Source of the DNA: Methylopila sp. Yamaguchi
Lineage (GTDB): Bacteria > Pseudomonadota > Alphaproteobacteria > Rhizobiales > Methylopilaceae
DNA length: 64,000 bases
Assembly (NCBI RefSeq): GCF_002897035.1
Contig: NZ_BAUX01000001.1
Location: 310,001 to 374,000 of the forward strand
Direction of reading: 5' to 3'
Shown one piece after another: positions 27,534 through 36,535 of this stretch. Under the pieces are notes generated by a model, which was not told the DNA's origin, searched no databases, and was given only the letters and a program-made list of their open reading frames with translations. Made by a program: the position numbers and the translations under genes. Each line of letters begins with the position of its first letter. Position 1 is the stretch's first letter.

Positions 27534-29306
27534 TCAGGCGGCCCTCAGAGCGGCCGTCGCCGCCGCGTCGATCGAAAAGTCCGCCGTCAGCGCGACCTTG
27601 TAGACCGCCTCGGCGCGCTCGCGGCTGACCAGCCCTTCGACGACGTCCCCGCGCACGCGTTCGGGATCGCGGGCCGCAGGGTCGCCATAGCCGCCGCCGC
27701 CGTTCGAGATCGAGACGACCTTCTGGTCCGCGCGGACCACGACCTGCTCCGCGGTGCCCAGCACGGAGACCGCGCCGTCGTCGGATTCGAGGTACTGTCT
27801 GGCCGAGAGCGACGGCAGGCCCCCGCAGGCGCCTTGCGCCGGATTCACCGTGCCGTCGCTGACGAAGCCGAGTTCAAAGTCGCAGTCCACCGGGCGGAAC
27901 TCGGTGCGGATGCCGGGCGCTCCACGGAACGCGCCCGCCCCCTCGCTGTCCCGCGCGATCGAACGGCGCTCGACCAGCATCGGATGCAGCATCTCGTCGA
28001 TCTCGACGCTGTCGTAGAACGGCATCCCGGCGTTCCCCATGCAGAACAGCGACAGCCAACCGTCCTGCACGGGCGTCCCAGGCCCGCCGCCGGCCGCGAG
28101 GATGACCTCGTTGATGAAGGCGTGGCCGTTGCGCGGATCCGTGCCCGAGATGACGCCGGCGGCGGGCGGCAGGCCTGCGCCGCCCTCCGCCATGCCGACG
28201 TTCGGGTCGATCTGGGCAAGCGCGCGCTGGACCGCGTTGGTGACGCGATCGCCGAGGTTGGTGGTGGCGACGGAGGTCGAGACCGGATGGCGAGGTATGC
28301 CCACGCAGCAGTTCTCGCGCAGGGTCACATCGATGCGGCGGAGCGTTCCGGCGTTCGGGATCACCGGGATCGGCAGACTGTTCAGCACGCCGACGAGAGC
28401 CGCGGTGCGGGCGCAGGCGTGGCTGAGGTTCACGCCGACCGGCACGCAGTCGATGTTGTCGGTCATGTCGACGAAGATGCGGCCGCCTTGCGCGTCCACC
28501 ACCACGTCGGCCGTCGCCGGGATGCCGCCCTCGGGGGTGCCCGGAAGCGGGTCGTGCACGCAGGTCGCGCGGGCGCTACCCGAGTTCATCGTCCCGATGA
28601 CCTCGACCATCCGGCGCTCGGACAGATCGAACCAGTCGCGGGCGTGGGCGGTGAGCGCGTCCCAGCCGAGTTCGCGCGCCATCTTGATGATCTCACGTTC
28701 GCCGATGCGCGCCGCGCCGACCATGGCGAGGTAGTCGCCGCGCCACTGGTCGGGCACGCGGATGCGCATCAGGCACATGTTGATGATGTCGGCGACGTCC
28801 TTGTAGCCGGTCTGCACCTTCACCGCCGGAAAGATCAGCGCCCCTTCCGCGTAGACGTCGCGCGCGAGGCCCATATAGGTGGTCGGCAAAGAATTCCCGC
28901 AATCGGCCTGGTGCGCCTTGGCCAGCACGGTGAAGCGGTGGACGCCCTCGTCGTCGAACACCGGCACGAGGATGGTGTGGTCGGCCGCGTGGCTGTTCCC
29001 GTGATAGGGCGAGTTGTGAAGAAAGGCGTCGCCGGGCTTCAACTCCGGATGAAGGTCGAGCATCGACCGCGCCATCAAGTCGGCGCCGCCGATCACGTGG
29101 ATCGGGTAGCTGTCGGCCGCCGTCAGCAGTTCGCAGTCGGCGGTGACGAGCGCGCAGGAGAAGTCGCGCGCGGTGTTTATGACGCCTGAGCGTGCGGTGC
29201 GCAGCAGCGTGTTGGCCATCTTGCGCGTCACGCCGTCGAAGCGCTTCTGCATGATGGCGAGCTTGACGCCGTCGAAGCCGGCGGCTGGGGCGACGGAAGC
29301 GGTCAC
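27534..29306 (-). CDS. hyuB: Hydantoinase B/oxoprolinase family protein
   Basis: Beta-type subunit of an ATP-dependent hydantoinase/5-oxoprolinase-like enzyme, 590 residues. Landmarks include ARDFSCALVTADCELL, HVIGGADLMARSM, GDAFLHNSPYHGNSHAADHTILVPVF and the glycine-rich GGGGYGDPAARDPERV C-terminus. It overlaps hyuA by 4 bp (ATGA). With HyuA it would open a cyclic amide ring (hydantoin, N-methylhydantoin or oxoproline type); the exact substrate cannot be read from sequence. Confidence 0.9.
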   Translation of the reverse strand: MTASVAPAAGFDGVKLAIMQKRFDGVTRKMANTLLRTARSGVINTARDFSCALVTADCELLTAADSYPIHVIGGADLMARSMLDLHPELKPGDAFLHNSPYHGNSHAADHTILVPVFDDEGVHRFTVLAKAHQADCGNSLPTTYMGLARDVYAEGALIFPAVKVQTGYKDVADIINMCLMRIRVPDQWRGDYLAMVGAARIGEREIIKMARELGWDALTAHARDWFDLSERRMVEVIGTMNSGSARATCVHDPLPGTPEGGIPATADVVVDAQGGRIFVDMTDNIDCVPVGVNLSHACARTAALVGVLNSLPIPVIPNAGTLRRIDVTLRENCCVGIPRHPVSTSVATTNLGDRVTNAVQRALAQIDPNVGMAEGGAGLPPAAGVISGTDPRNGHAFINEVILAAGGGPGTPVQDGWLSLFCMGNAGMPFYDSVEIDEMLHPMLVERRSIARDSEGAGAFRGAPGIRTEFRPVDCDFELGFVSDGTVNPAQGACGGLPSLSARQYLESDDGAVSVLGTAEQVVVRADQKVVSISNGGGGYGDPAARDPERVRGDVVEGLVSRERAEAVYKVALTADFSIDAAATAALRAA

Positions 29307-31396
29307 GCGGCGAACTCCCGGAGGCGGACGGCGGGCTGGACGAGGGGCTCGACCATGAGACCGCCGTCGGCGGTCTTTCGGGCGCGCGAGCCTGGCGCGA
29401 GCACGACCGTCGTGAAATTGCTTTCGACGACGGCCGGCCCGAGGACCGTGGTAGCCCGGTCCAGCGTCTCGAGCCGGTACGCGGGCGCGTCGACCCGGCC
29501 GGTCTCACGGAACGTCATCGGGCGCGACGCGGCGCCGTCGGAACCCTGGCCCGCCGGCAGGCGGATGGCGCCCTCGTCGGCGAGGCGGCAGCGCGCGAGC
29601 GCTCGCCAGCCCATGATCTCGACGTCGTCCCCGTCGTCGCGGAAGCCGAAGAGCTCTTCGTGGCGCGCGTGGAAGGCGACGACGAGGCGCGCCGCGGCGT
29701 CCGGCGCCTCGAGCAGGGCCTCGTCGAACGCGACGTCGATCTCCCAGACTTGGCTGGGATAGCGCGCCTCGATCGCGAGATCGACTTGTCGCTCGCGGGC
29801 CCGTTCGCCAGCGGACGCGAAGAAGGCCTCCGCCCTGCCGTTGAGCCCGGCGACGATCGCCTTCGCAACCTCGGCGTCGAAGGTTCCGGTCTTCATGAAG
29901 GCCACCTGCGAAAACTCCGACGTCAGCTCCGACATCATGGCGCCGGCGGCGCTCAGCGCGGCGCCGACGTCGGGGAAGATGATCGAGCGGCAGCCGAGCC
30001 GGCGCGCGATCAGCACCGCGTTGATGCCGGCCGCGCCGCCGCCGCCGATCATCACGGCGTCCTCGGGGTCGACGCCCTGCTTGACCGTGATGTCCTCGAT
30101 CGCGTGGACCATGCTTTCGGTCGCAAGATCGACGATCGCGAGGGCGGCGTCCTCGACGCTCAATCCCAGCGGCGTCGCGACGTCGCGCTCGATCGCCGAC
30201 CGGGCGGCGTCCACGGCGAGGCCCATCTGGCCACCCAGGAAGAAGGCCGGGTCGATGTAGCCGAGCGCGACGGCCGCGTCGGTGACGGTCGGCCGCGTTC
30301 CCCCACGGCCGTAGCAGACGGGCCCGGGATCGGAACGCGCGCTTTCGGGACCCACGCGCAGCAGGCCGCCTTCCACGATCGCAATCGAGCCGCCGCCTGC
30401 GCCGACGCTCTTCACGTCGACCGAAGGGAAGCCGGTGAGGTGGCCCTGGTAGATCGGCCCGAGCCAGGTCTCGCGGGTGCGCGGCAGCGTTCCGTCGCGC
30501 ACGAGGCTGACGTCATAGGTGGTGCCCCCGGCGTCGGTGACGATCGCAGTCGTCGCGCCCTCGAGCGCCGCGAAGTAGCGGCCCGCGACAGGCGCCATCG
30601 AGGGGCCGGAGTTGAGCGCGAGGATCGGCCGCTCAGCGAGTTCCTCGACGTCCACGAGTCCTCCTTGGGACGTGACGGCGAAGATCTGGCCGGCCATTCC
30701 GCGCTTACCGAGCCGCTGCTTCAACGCCCGCAGATACGCGCTCATGATGGGTTTCAGCGAAGCGTCGATCGCGCAGGAGGAGGTGCGGCGATACTCGCGC
30801 ACCGTCGGGTTCAGCCGATGCGCGAGCGTGAACGGGATTCCCGGCAGGCGTTCGGACAGAAGCTCCCCGACGCGCAGCTCGTGCGCCGGATTCACGATCG
30901 ACCACAGCAGCGAGACCGCCACCGCCTCCACCTTCTCCTCCCTGAGCCGCTCGATGACGGCGAGCACGGCTGTTTCGTCGAGCTCGGCGTGCTCGCGGGC
31001 GTCGGCGAGGATGCGGCCGGGGATTTCGAAGGTGAGCGCGCGCGGGATGTAGGGGGCGGGATAACCGATCCGGTAGTTGAACGGATCGGTGCGCCCCCCC
31101 TCGCGGATGAGCAGGATGTCAGGGTGCCCCTCGGTCGCGAGCAGCGCCGTGCGGGCCGCCTGTCCCGTGATCACCGCGTTGATGGCGCGGGTCGTGGAGT
31201 GGAACAGCACCTCAACCCCGCCGAGGAACGCCTCGACGCCGGCCCCCTGCGCCTCCGCGGCCAAGGCGACCGCGGCGATGATGCCGTCGATCGGGTCGGG
31301 ATAGGTGGTCGGGGCCTTGAAGATCTCGGCGGCGCCGGTGGAGCGGTCGACGACGAGGTCGGTGAAGGTGCCGCCGACGTCAATGGACAAGCGCAT
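29303..31396 (-). CDS. hyuA: Hydantoinase A/oxoprolinase family protein
   Basis: ATP-binding subunit, 697 residues, ASKHA fold. The N-terminus MRLSIDVGGTFTDLVV is the phosphate-1 loop; HSTTRAINAVITG, DAGGTTYDVSLVRDG (phosphate-2), SVGAGGGSIAIVEGG and GGGGAAGINAVLIARRLG follow the family. ATG at 31396 is chosen because it starts exactly at the conserved domain. First gene of hyuA-hyuB-M20; the divergent XRE-cupin regulator and a 28-bp operator lie directly upstream. Confidence 0.92.
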   Translation of the reverse strand: MRLSIDVGGTFTDLVVDRSTGAAEIFKAPTTYPDPIDGIIAAVALAAEAQGAGVEAFLGGVEVLFHSTTRAINAVITGQAARTALLATEGHPDILLIREGGRTDPFNYRIGYPAPYIPRALTFEIPGRILADAREHAELDETAVLAVIERLREEKVEAVAVSLLWSIVNPAHELRVGELLSERLPGIPFTLAHRLNPTVREYRRTSSCAIDASLKPIMSAYLRALKQRLGKRGMAGQIFAVTSQGGLVDVEELAERPILALNSGPSMAPVAGRYFAALEGATTAIVTDAGGTTYDVSLVRDGTLPRTRETWLGPIYQGHLTGFPSVDVKSVGAGGGSIAIVEGGLLRVGPESARSDPGPVCYGRGGTRPTVTDAAVALGYIDPAFFLGGQMGLAVDAARSAIERDVATPLGLSVEDAALAIVDLATESMVHAIEDITVKQGVDPEDAVMIGGGGAAGINAVLIARRLGCRSIIFPDVGAALSAAGAMMSELTSEFSQVAFMKTGTFDAEVAKAIVAGLNGRAEAFFASAGERARERQVDLAIEARYPSQVWEIDVAFDEALLEAPDAAARLVVAFHARHEELFGFRDDGDDVEIMGWRALARCRLADEGAIRLPAGQGSDGAASRPMTFRETGRVDAPAYRLETLDRATTVLGPAVVESNFTTVVLAPGSRARKTADGGLMVEPLVQPAVRLREFAA

Positions 31397-31424
31397 GCGG
31401 GTCCGCCCTTCGCATCCTGGGGTC

Positions 31425-31452
31425 GATGCAAGCCGCTTGCGCCATGCGCAAG
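31425..31452. promoter_or_regulatory. XRE-cupin operator between hyuA and its regulator
   Basis: GATGCAAG-N3-CTTGC-N5-GCGCAAG: three GCAAG-type half-sites, the first two inverted. The identical arrangement with identical spacing recurs at 34862-34889 before the ABC transporter. Confidence 0.8.
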
Positions 31453-31502
31453 CCGGCTGGTTTAAGTGGTTGGTCGTCGAATCTGAGGAGAACGGGAGCC
31501 GC

Positions 31503-32111
31503 ATGGCCGGAACGAGCGTCGAGCGCAGCGCGTCGGGTCCTTCCCAGGAGAAGCCGATCCCGATCGGCCCCCGGGTGCGACACCTGCGCCAGCTTCAGGG
31601 CCTGCGGCTGAAGGATCTCGCGGGCCTCGCCGGCTGCTCCGAGAGCTTGGTGTCGCGGATCGAGAACGATCTCGTCACGCCCTCGCTCAGCACCATCCAC
31701 CGCATCTGCAAGGCGCTCGGAGTGAACGTCTCCGCGCTGGTCGATCCCGTCGAGCAGCGTGTCTGCACCACCTACGGTCCGCATGACCGGCCGCGCACCT
31801 CGCATGGACCGGCCGGCGAAGGCGACGGCAGCATGTGCGAGACGCTGACGCCCTTCGGCGCGGAGCGGATGCTTGAGGGACTGCTGCTCGACCTGCCCGG
31901 CGGGGGGCCGCTGTGCGGACCGTTCGAGCATGCGGGCGAAGAGGTCGGCTACGTGCTGGAGGGCGAGCTCGAGCTCATCGTCGAGGGCGAGCGGCACCAG
32001 TTGCCGGTCGGGCACAGCTTCTTCTTCAGCTCGTCGCGCGTGCACAGCTATCGGGCCTTCGGAGCGAAGACCTGCCGCGTGCTCTGGATCAACACGCCGC
32101 CGACGTTCTGA
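31503..32111 (+). CDS. XRE-cupin transcriptional regulator
   Basis: A 202-residue regulator: N-terminal XRE helix-turn-helix (VRHLRQLQGLRLKDLAGLAGCSESLVSRIENDLVTPSLSTI-type, about residues 24-66) and a C-terminal cupin barrel (GEEVGYVLEGELELIVEGE, about 145-195) that would bind a small ligand. It is divergent from hyuA, and the ABC transporter converges on it from the right. ATG at 31503 follows GAGGAGAACGG. I infer control of hyuABM20 and of the ABC transporter through the shared operator. Confidence 0.92.
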   Translation: MAGTSVERSASGPSQEKPIPIGPRVRHLRQLQGLRLKDLAGLAGCSESLVSRIENDLVTPSLSTIHRICKALGVNVSALVDPVEQRVCTTYGPHDRPRTSHGPAGEGDGSMCETLTPFGAERMLEGLLLDLPGGGPLCGPFEHAGEEVGYVLEGELELIVEGERHQLPVGHSFFFSSSRVHSYRAFGAKTCRVLWINTPPTF

Positions 32112-32128
32112 GAGGGCGGGGACGCGGC

Positions 32129-33886
32129 TCACGACGCCGTCTCCGAGCGTTCAACGACCCGCAAGAACCGCTTGGTGCGCTCCTGACTCGGGTTGTCGAT
32201 CACGTCCGAGGGCGGCCCCTGCTCGACCACTACCCCCTCGTCCATGAAGACGACGCGGTCGGCGACCTCGCGCGCGAAGCGGATTTCGTGGGTGACGACG
32301 ATCATCGTCATGCCGGCGTCGGCGAGCTTGCGCATGACCTGCAGGACTTCGCCGACGAGCTCCGGATCGAGCGCTGAGGTCGGCTCATCGAACAGCATCA
32401 GCTTCGGTGAGATCGCGAGCGCGCGGGCGATGGCGACGCGCTGCTGCTGGCCGCCTGAAAGCCGGTGCGGAAGGTGGTCGGCGTGCCGTGCGAGGCCGAC
32501 TTCGGCGAGCAGCCTCAGGCCGAGTTCGCGCGCCGCGTCGGGCTTCATGCCGAACACGCGGACCGGCGCCTCGATGACGTTTTCGAGGGCGCTCAGATGG
32601 TTGAACAGGTTGAAGTGCTGGAACACCATGCCGATGCGCGCGTCCGCCCGCGCTTTGGCGAGACGGCCCGTCGGCCTCAGTCCGCCCCCAGGACCGCGTT
32701 CGTAGCCGACATGGGCCCCATCGACGGTGATCTCGCCCCAGTCGACGGGCTCGAGGTGATTGATGGCGCGCAGGAACGTGCTCTTGCCGGAGCCGCTGGG
32801 GCCCAGGAGCACTACCACCTCGCCCCGCGCGACCGTCATGTCGATGCCGTTGAGCACGACGCGCCCGCCATAGGACTTCTGAATGTTGCGGCAGACCACG
32901 AAGGGCTCGCCGCGCTGCGCCGTCCCGCCCGCGGAGGTCGCCAGGCTTCGAAAGACGTCGTCGCCGGGCGCCGCCGGCTCGGCGGTCCCCGGGATCGCGG
33001 CGGACGCCGGCGGAGTGGCTTCCGACGGCTTTTCGTTCAGCCGGAACCCGAACATGCGCCGCAGCGTCTCGCCGCGCGGGCGGCGCTCCCGCTCAAGGTC
33101 GAAGCGCGCCTCGGCCCAGCCTTGAGCGATCGAGATCGCGCTCGTCAGGATGAGGTAGATGAGCCCGGCGGCTGCGAAGACCGTGAAGAACTTGAAGTTC
33201 TGGCCGACGATCTGCTGCGCTTTGAACGTCAGCTCGTTGACGAAGATGATCGAGGCGATGGACGTCAGCTTGAGCATGCTGATCGTGTCGTTGCCGACGC
33301 CCGGCAGGATGGCGCGCATCGCCTGCGGCAGCACGATGCGGCGCAGCGTCAGCACCGGCCCCATGCCGAGGGCTGTGGCCGCGGTCGACTGCGCCTTGTT
33401 CACCGACAGGATGCCGCCGCGGATGATCTCCGCGCTGAACGCAGCCTGATTGAGCGAGAAGCCGATGACGGCGGTGGTGAAGCTGTCGAACTTCAGTCCG
33501 ATGTAGGGAAGCGCGTCATAGATGAAGACGAGCTGCAGCAGCTGCGGCGTGCCGCGCACGATCCAGATGTAGAACCAGGCGAGCGCGCGCACGGCGAAGA
33601 GGTTCGAGAGCCGCATCAGCGCGAGGCCAAGGCCCAGGACGAGGCCGATCGTCATGGCGAGCGCGGTGATCTTCACCGCGGTCCATGCCCCAGACCACAG
33701 GAATTCGGACGCCGCGTAGGAGAAGAACTCCCAGATCCAGTGCTGCTCCGGCGCCACGGGCGCGTCGTCGGCGAACAGGGATTGCCCGGCGGTCGTCGCC
33801 GGGGCCTGAGCCCATGCGGCGACCGCCATGAAGGCGCTCGCGGCGACGAATGTCGCCGCGACGCGCAGAGCGATGCCGATCGTCAT
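32129..33886 (-). CDS. Fused amino-acid ABC permease and ATP-binding protein
   Basis: One 585-residue protein carries both parts of a polar amino acid importer. Residues 1-30 look like a signal or first TM segment; a HisM/GlnP-type permease with TM helices follows (about 55-250, with [18 protein letters not shown] and the EAA-like [23 protein letters not shown]). A linker of about 60 residues (rich in Pro/Ala) leads to a GlnQ-type ATPase: [48 protein letters not shown]. Such fusions are known. The operon starts with the binding-protein gene 28 bp upstream. Confidence 0.93.
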   Translation of the reverse strand: MTIGIALRVAATFVAASAFMAVAAWAQAPATTAGQSLFADDAPVAPEQHWIWEFFSYAASEFLWSGAWTAVKITALAMTIGLVLGLGLALMRLSNLFAVRALAWFYIWIVRGTPQLLQLVFIYDALPYIGLKFDSFTTAVIGFSLNQAAFSAEIIRGGILSVNKAQSTAATALGMGPVLTLRRIVLPQAMRAILPGVGNDTISMLKLTSIASIIFVNELTFKAQQIVGQNFKFFTVFAAAGLIYLILTSAISIAQGWAEARFDLERERRPRGETLRRMFGFRLNEKPSEATPPASAAIPGTAEPAAPGDDVFRSLATSAGGTAQRGEPFVVCRNIQKSYGGRVVLNGIDMTVARGEVVVLLGPSGSGKSTFLRAINHLEPVDWGEITVDGAHVGYERGPGGGLRPTGRLAKARADARIGMVFQHFNLFNHLSALENVIEAPVRVFGMKPDAARELGLRLLAEVGLARHADHLPHRLSGGQQQRVAIARALAISPKLMLFDEPTSALDPELVGEVLQVMRKLADAGMTMIVVTHEIRFAREVADRVVFMDEGVVVEQGPPSDVIDNPSQERTKRFLRVVERSETAS

Positions 33887-33914
33887 GCGGGCGCGCCTGT
33901 CCGACCTCGCCCGA

Positions 33915-34781
33915 TCAGTCGCGCTTCACTTCGGCCGCGACCTCGAGCGAGGGATCGACGCCGTACTTCTTGAAGATGGCGGCCTGCTCGCCCTTGGCCT
34001 GCAGCACCTTCAGTCCGTCGTCGATCGCCTCGATGAGGTCGGCGTTGCCCTTGGCGGTCGCTGCACCCATCGTGAAGCCGCTGATGATCGCGAAGGCGCG
34101 GGCGTATTTCTCCGGCGCGTCCTTCACGGTGGCGTCGGCGAAGCCGAGGTCCCACAGCAGGATGTCGGACCGGCCGCTCTCCAGCTGGCGCATGCCGGCC
34201 GCAAGATCCTGGAACGGCATCATGGTGACCGGGTCCTTGCCGCCGGCCTTGCAGGCCTCGTCTTGCTTCTTGGTCGCCTGCTCCTCGACGCTGCCGAGGC
34301 CGAACGCGACGGTCTTTCCGCAGAAGTCCTCGATCGCCGAGACTTTCTTCGGGTTGCCGGCCGGGACGAGCGCGCCGGTGCCGGCCTTCATGTAGAGCAC
34401 GAAGTCGACGGTTTTGGCGCGGGCGGGCTTGTAGTAGAGGTTGTCCCACATGACGTCGATCTGCCCGGCCATCACCGCCGGCAGCAGGCCTGACCAGCCG
34501 CCGAGCACGAACTCGGTCTTGAGCCCCGCGCAGTCGAACACGGCGCGCGCGAGATCGGCGTCGACGCCTACGACCTTGTCGAAGTTCGCCTTGTCTCGCA
34601 TGACGTAAGGCGGCGTCTGCGGATCCGCGCCGACCTTGATCGTCTTGCCGGCGAGCGACGGATATTTCTCCGCGACCTTGGCCGGCTCGCAGGCGGCCTG
34701 CGCGCGCGCGGCGCCCGTGACGGCGACAAGCGCTCCGAGGGAGGCCGCCGCGATCGCCATGCTCATTTTTATGGATGCCAC
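33915..34781 (-). CDS. Amino-acid-type ABC substrate-binding protein
   Basis: Family 3 periplasmic binding protein, 288 residues, signal peptide 1 to about 28 (ending AARAQA). [34 protein letters not shown] and [26 protein letters not shown] match the polar amino acid group. Substrate unknown; the shared operator with the hyu operon suggests it imports the hyu substrate or its hydrolysis product. An internal ATG (34766) is an alternative start. Confidence 0.9.
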   Translation of the reverse strand: MASIKMSMAIAAASLGALVAVTGAARAQAACEPAKVAEKYPSLAGKTIKVGADPQTPPYVMRDKANFDKVVGVDADLARAVFDCAGLKTEFVLGGWSGLLPAVMAGQIDVMWDNLYYKPARAKTVDFVLYMKAGTGALVPAGNPKKVSAIEDFCGKTVAFGLGSVEEQATKKQDEACKAGGKDPVTMMPFQDLAAGMRQLESGRSDILLWDLGFADATVKDAPEKYARAFAIISGFTMGAATAKGNADLIEAIDDGLKVLQAKGEQAAIFKKYGVDPSLEVAAEVKRD

Positions 34782-34861
34782 AGTCTGAACTCCCCGATTG
34801 CGTCATGGTGTGAGGGGGCCGTCGGCGGAGCGCCGTCCGGGCGTCGCAGGCGTAATCAGTC

Positions 34862-34889
34862 GATGCAAGTTACTTGCATGTTGCGCAAG
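34862..34889. promoter_or_regulatory. Second XRE-cupin operator, before the ABC transporter
   Basis: GATGCAAG-N3-CTTGC-N5-GCGCAAG, same order and spacing as 31425-31452; here the inverted pair is a perfect ATGCAAG-TTA-CTTGCAT. It lies 81 bp upstream of the binding-protein ATG. Confidence 0.8.
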
Positions 34890-35000
34890 TCAAGCAAGCG
34901 ATGTGCCACATCGAGGTCCGCCCGGTTTTTCGAGATTTCCTTGGCGAGACGCAGCGTCGCCCGCCGGCCGTCGCCGCTTTGCGCGGCGCCTGCACTCAGC

Positions 35001-35531
35001 CTAGGCGCCGACGAGCGCAGCTGGCGCTTGCGAGGGCGCGCTCAGCGTCGCGAACGCGCCGGCGTGGAAGAGCAGCGGTCGGCGGGAGGGCGCCGAGGTC
35101 AGCTTCAACACGCGGCCGATCAGGATGTGATGGTCGCCCCCGTCATGCATGGCGTAGCGCGCGCATTCGAAGGTCGCGATCGCGTCCCTGATCAGAGGGG
35201 CGCCGCACACCCCGGCGGCGCTCGGCGTCCCCGCCCATTTGTCCGCCCCGCGCGAGGCGAAGCGCATCGCGCAGTCCGCCTGCTCCTCGCCGAGCACGCT
35301 GATGCCGAAGTGGCTCGCGCGCTCGAACGCCGGCATGCTGGAGAGCGAGCGCGCGAGCGCCACTGAAATGAGCGGCGGGTCGAGCGAGACGGAGACGAAG
35401 GAATTGGCCGTGACGCCGACCCTTCGGCCCAGCTCGTCCTTGGCCGCGACGATCGAGACGCCGGTCGCGAAGCATCCCGCCGCCCGGCGGAACGCTCTGG
35501 GGTCTATTGGGTCCTCGCCGGCCTCGCTCAC
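35001..35531 (-). CDS. Flavin reductase (HpaC-like)
   Basis: NAD(P)H:flavin oxidoreductase that would feed reduced flavin to the neighbouring HpaB-type monooxygenase. The 176-residue product has FRRAAGCFATGVSIVAA, VGVTANSFVSVSLDPPLISVAL, and the C-terminal GGDHHILIGRVL typical of the flavin reductase-like domain. GTG start at 35531 overlaps the previous stop (GTGA), so it is third in the unit hpaB, hydrolase, reductase. Confidence 0.9.
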   Translation of the reverse strand: MSEAGEDPIDPRAFRRAAGCFATGVSIVAAKDELGRRVGVTANSFVSVSLDPPLISVALARSLSSMPAFERASHFGISVLGEEQADCAMRFASRGADKWAGTPSAAGVCGAPLIRDAIATFECARYAMHDGGDHHILIGRVLKLTSAPSRRPLLFHAGAFATLSAPSQAPAALVGA

Positions 35532-36526
35532 AGCAATCCGAGCGTCGCGACGCGCTCCCCCTTGGACACGCTGCCGAGGGTGGTGGTGCGTACCAGCAAA
35601 CCGTCCTCGGGCGCGCTCACGACCTCGACCTCATCACCATAGACGTTGAAGATGCGGCAGAGCACGTCGCCGGCCTTCACCGCCTCGCCCAGCGCGCGCT
35701 CGGTGATCAGCAGGCCGCCCCGATTGGCGCGCAGGCCCAGGAAGTCGCGCATGACGTGGGTCTCCGCTGGCGGCACTTGATCGCCCTCGATCATCCCGAG
35801 CCCGATCAGCAGGTTGGCGACGCACTGCGCGCCGATGGCGACCTGATCCTCCTCGAGCCGGCCGCCCTCGCCGATCTCAAAGGTGAAGCCGGGAATCCCG
35901 GCCTTCGTCGCTTCGACGCACAGGATGCCGTCGGAGACATACATCCCCTTGTCGCCGCGCATGATCCAGCCGGTGCCTAGCAGTTGCGCCATGCGCTCGG
36001 CTTCGCGCGCGGGCTCGCCGAGGTTCATGTGCGGCAGGATCGCGATCGGCACATAGCGCCCGCCGCGGGTCGGGGTGTGGACGTCGAGCGCCGCGTCGCA
36101 CTGGCTGATGAGGCGGAAAAGCGTCGCGGCCATGACCTGCGCGATGTTGCCCTGGGGGTCGCCCGGGAAGCAGGTCCAGGCGTCGGTCGGCGCCTGATCG
36201 AGCGGCGACTTCAGATACTGCGAGATCGGCAGGCGATGGTCGGCCAGCAGCGCGAGCGGCTGCTGCACCGGGCAGCAGACGATCGAGCCCGACAGCGTCT
36301 TCGGGTCGATCGCCGCGAGCGCCCGGTTGACCAGCGCGATTCCGTTCACCTCGTCGCCATGGATGCCGGCGCCGATGTAGATGCGGGGTCCCGGCTTCGC
36401 GCCGTTGATCAGCACGAGCGGCAGTTGCACGCTGGAGCCGTCCGCGAGCTCGAGCGCCGAAATCTGACCGCGCGCCCGCTCGCCGGCGGGAACGGAAAAG
36501 CCTTCGATCGTCAGGTCTTGCATCAT
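35528..36526 (-). CDS. Succinylglutamate desuccinylase/aspartoacylase family protein
   Basis: M14-like zinc carboxypeptidase-fold hydrolase, 332 residues. The zinc site GAGIHGDEVNG (His-x-x-Glu) is intact, followed by DVHTPTRGGRYVPIAI with the later ligand and a beta C-terminal domain. Members deacylate N-acyl amino acids or related amides. It lies 9 bp downstream of the hpaB-type gene and overlaps the flavin reductase, so the three enzymes probably act on one compound: an acyl-aromatic amine or amino acid conjugate is a guess. Confidence 0.85.
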   Translation of the reverse strand: MMQDLTIEGFSVPAGERARGQISALELADGSSVQLPLVLINGAKPGPRIYIGAGIHGDEVNGIALVNRALAAIDPKTLSGSIVCCPVQQPLALLADHRLPISQYLKSPLDQAPTDAWTCFPGDPQGNIAQVMAATLFRLISQCDAALDVHTPTRGGRYVPIAILPHMNLGEPAREAERMAQLLGTGWIMRGDKGMYVSDGILCVEATKAGIPGFTFEIGEGGRLEEDQVAIGAQCVANLLIGLGMIEGDQVPPAETHVMRDFLGLRANRGGLLITERALGEAVKAGDVLCRIFNVYGDEVEVVSAPEDGLLVRTTTLGSVSKGERVATLGLL

Positions 36527-36535
36527 GCGCTCGTA

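Noticed and set aside
27522-31465. Plus-strand frames opposite hyuA and hyuB
   Set aside because: Antisense shadows; no domain motifs and typical Arg/His/Asp bias.
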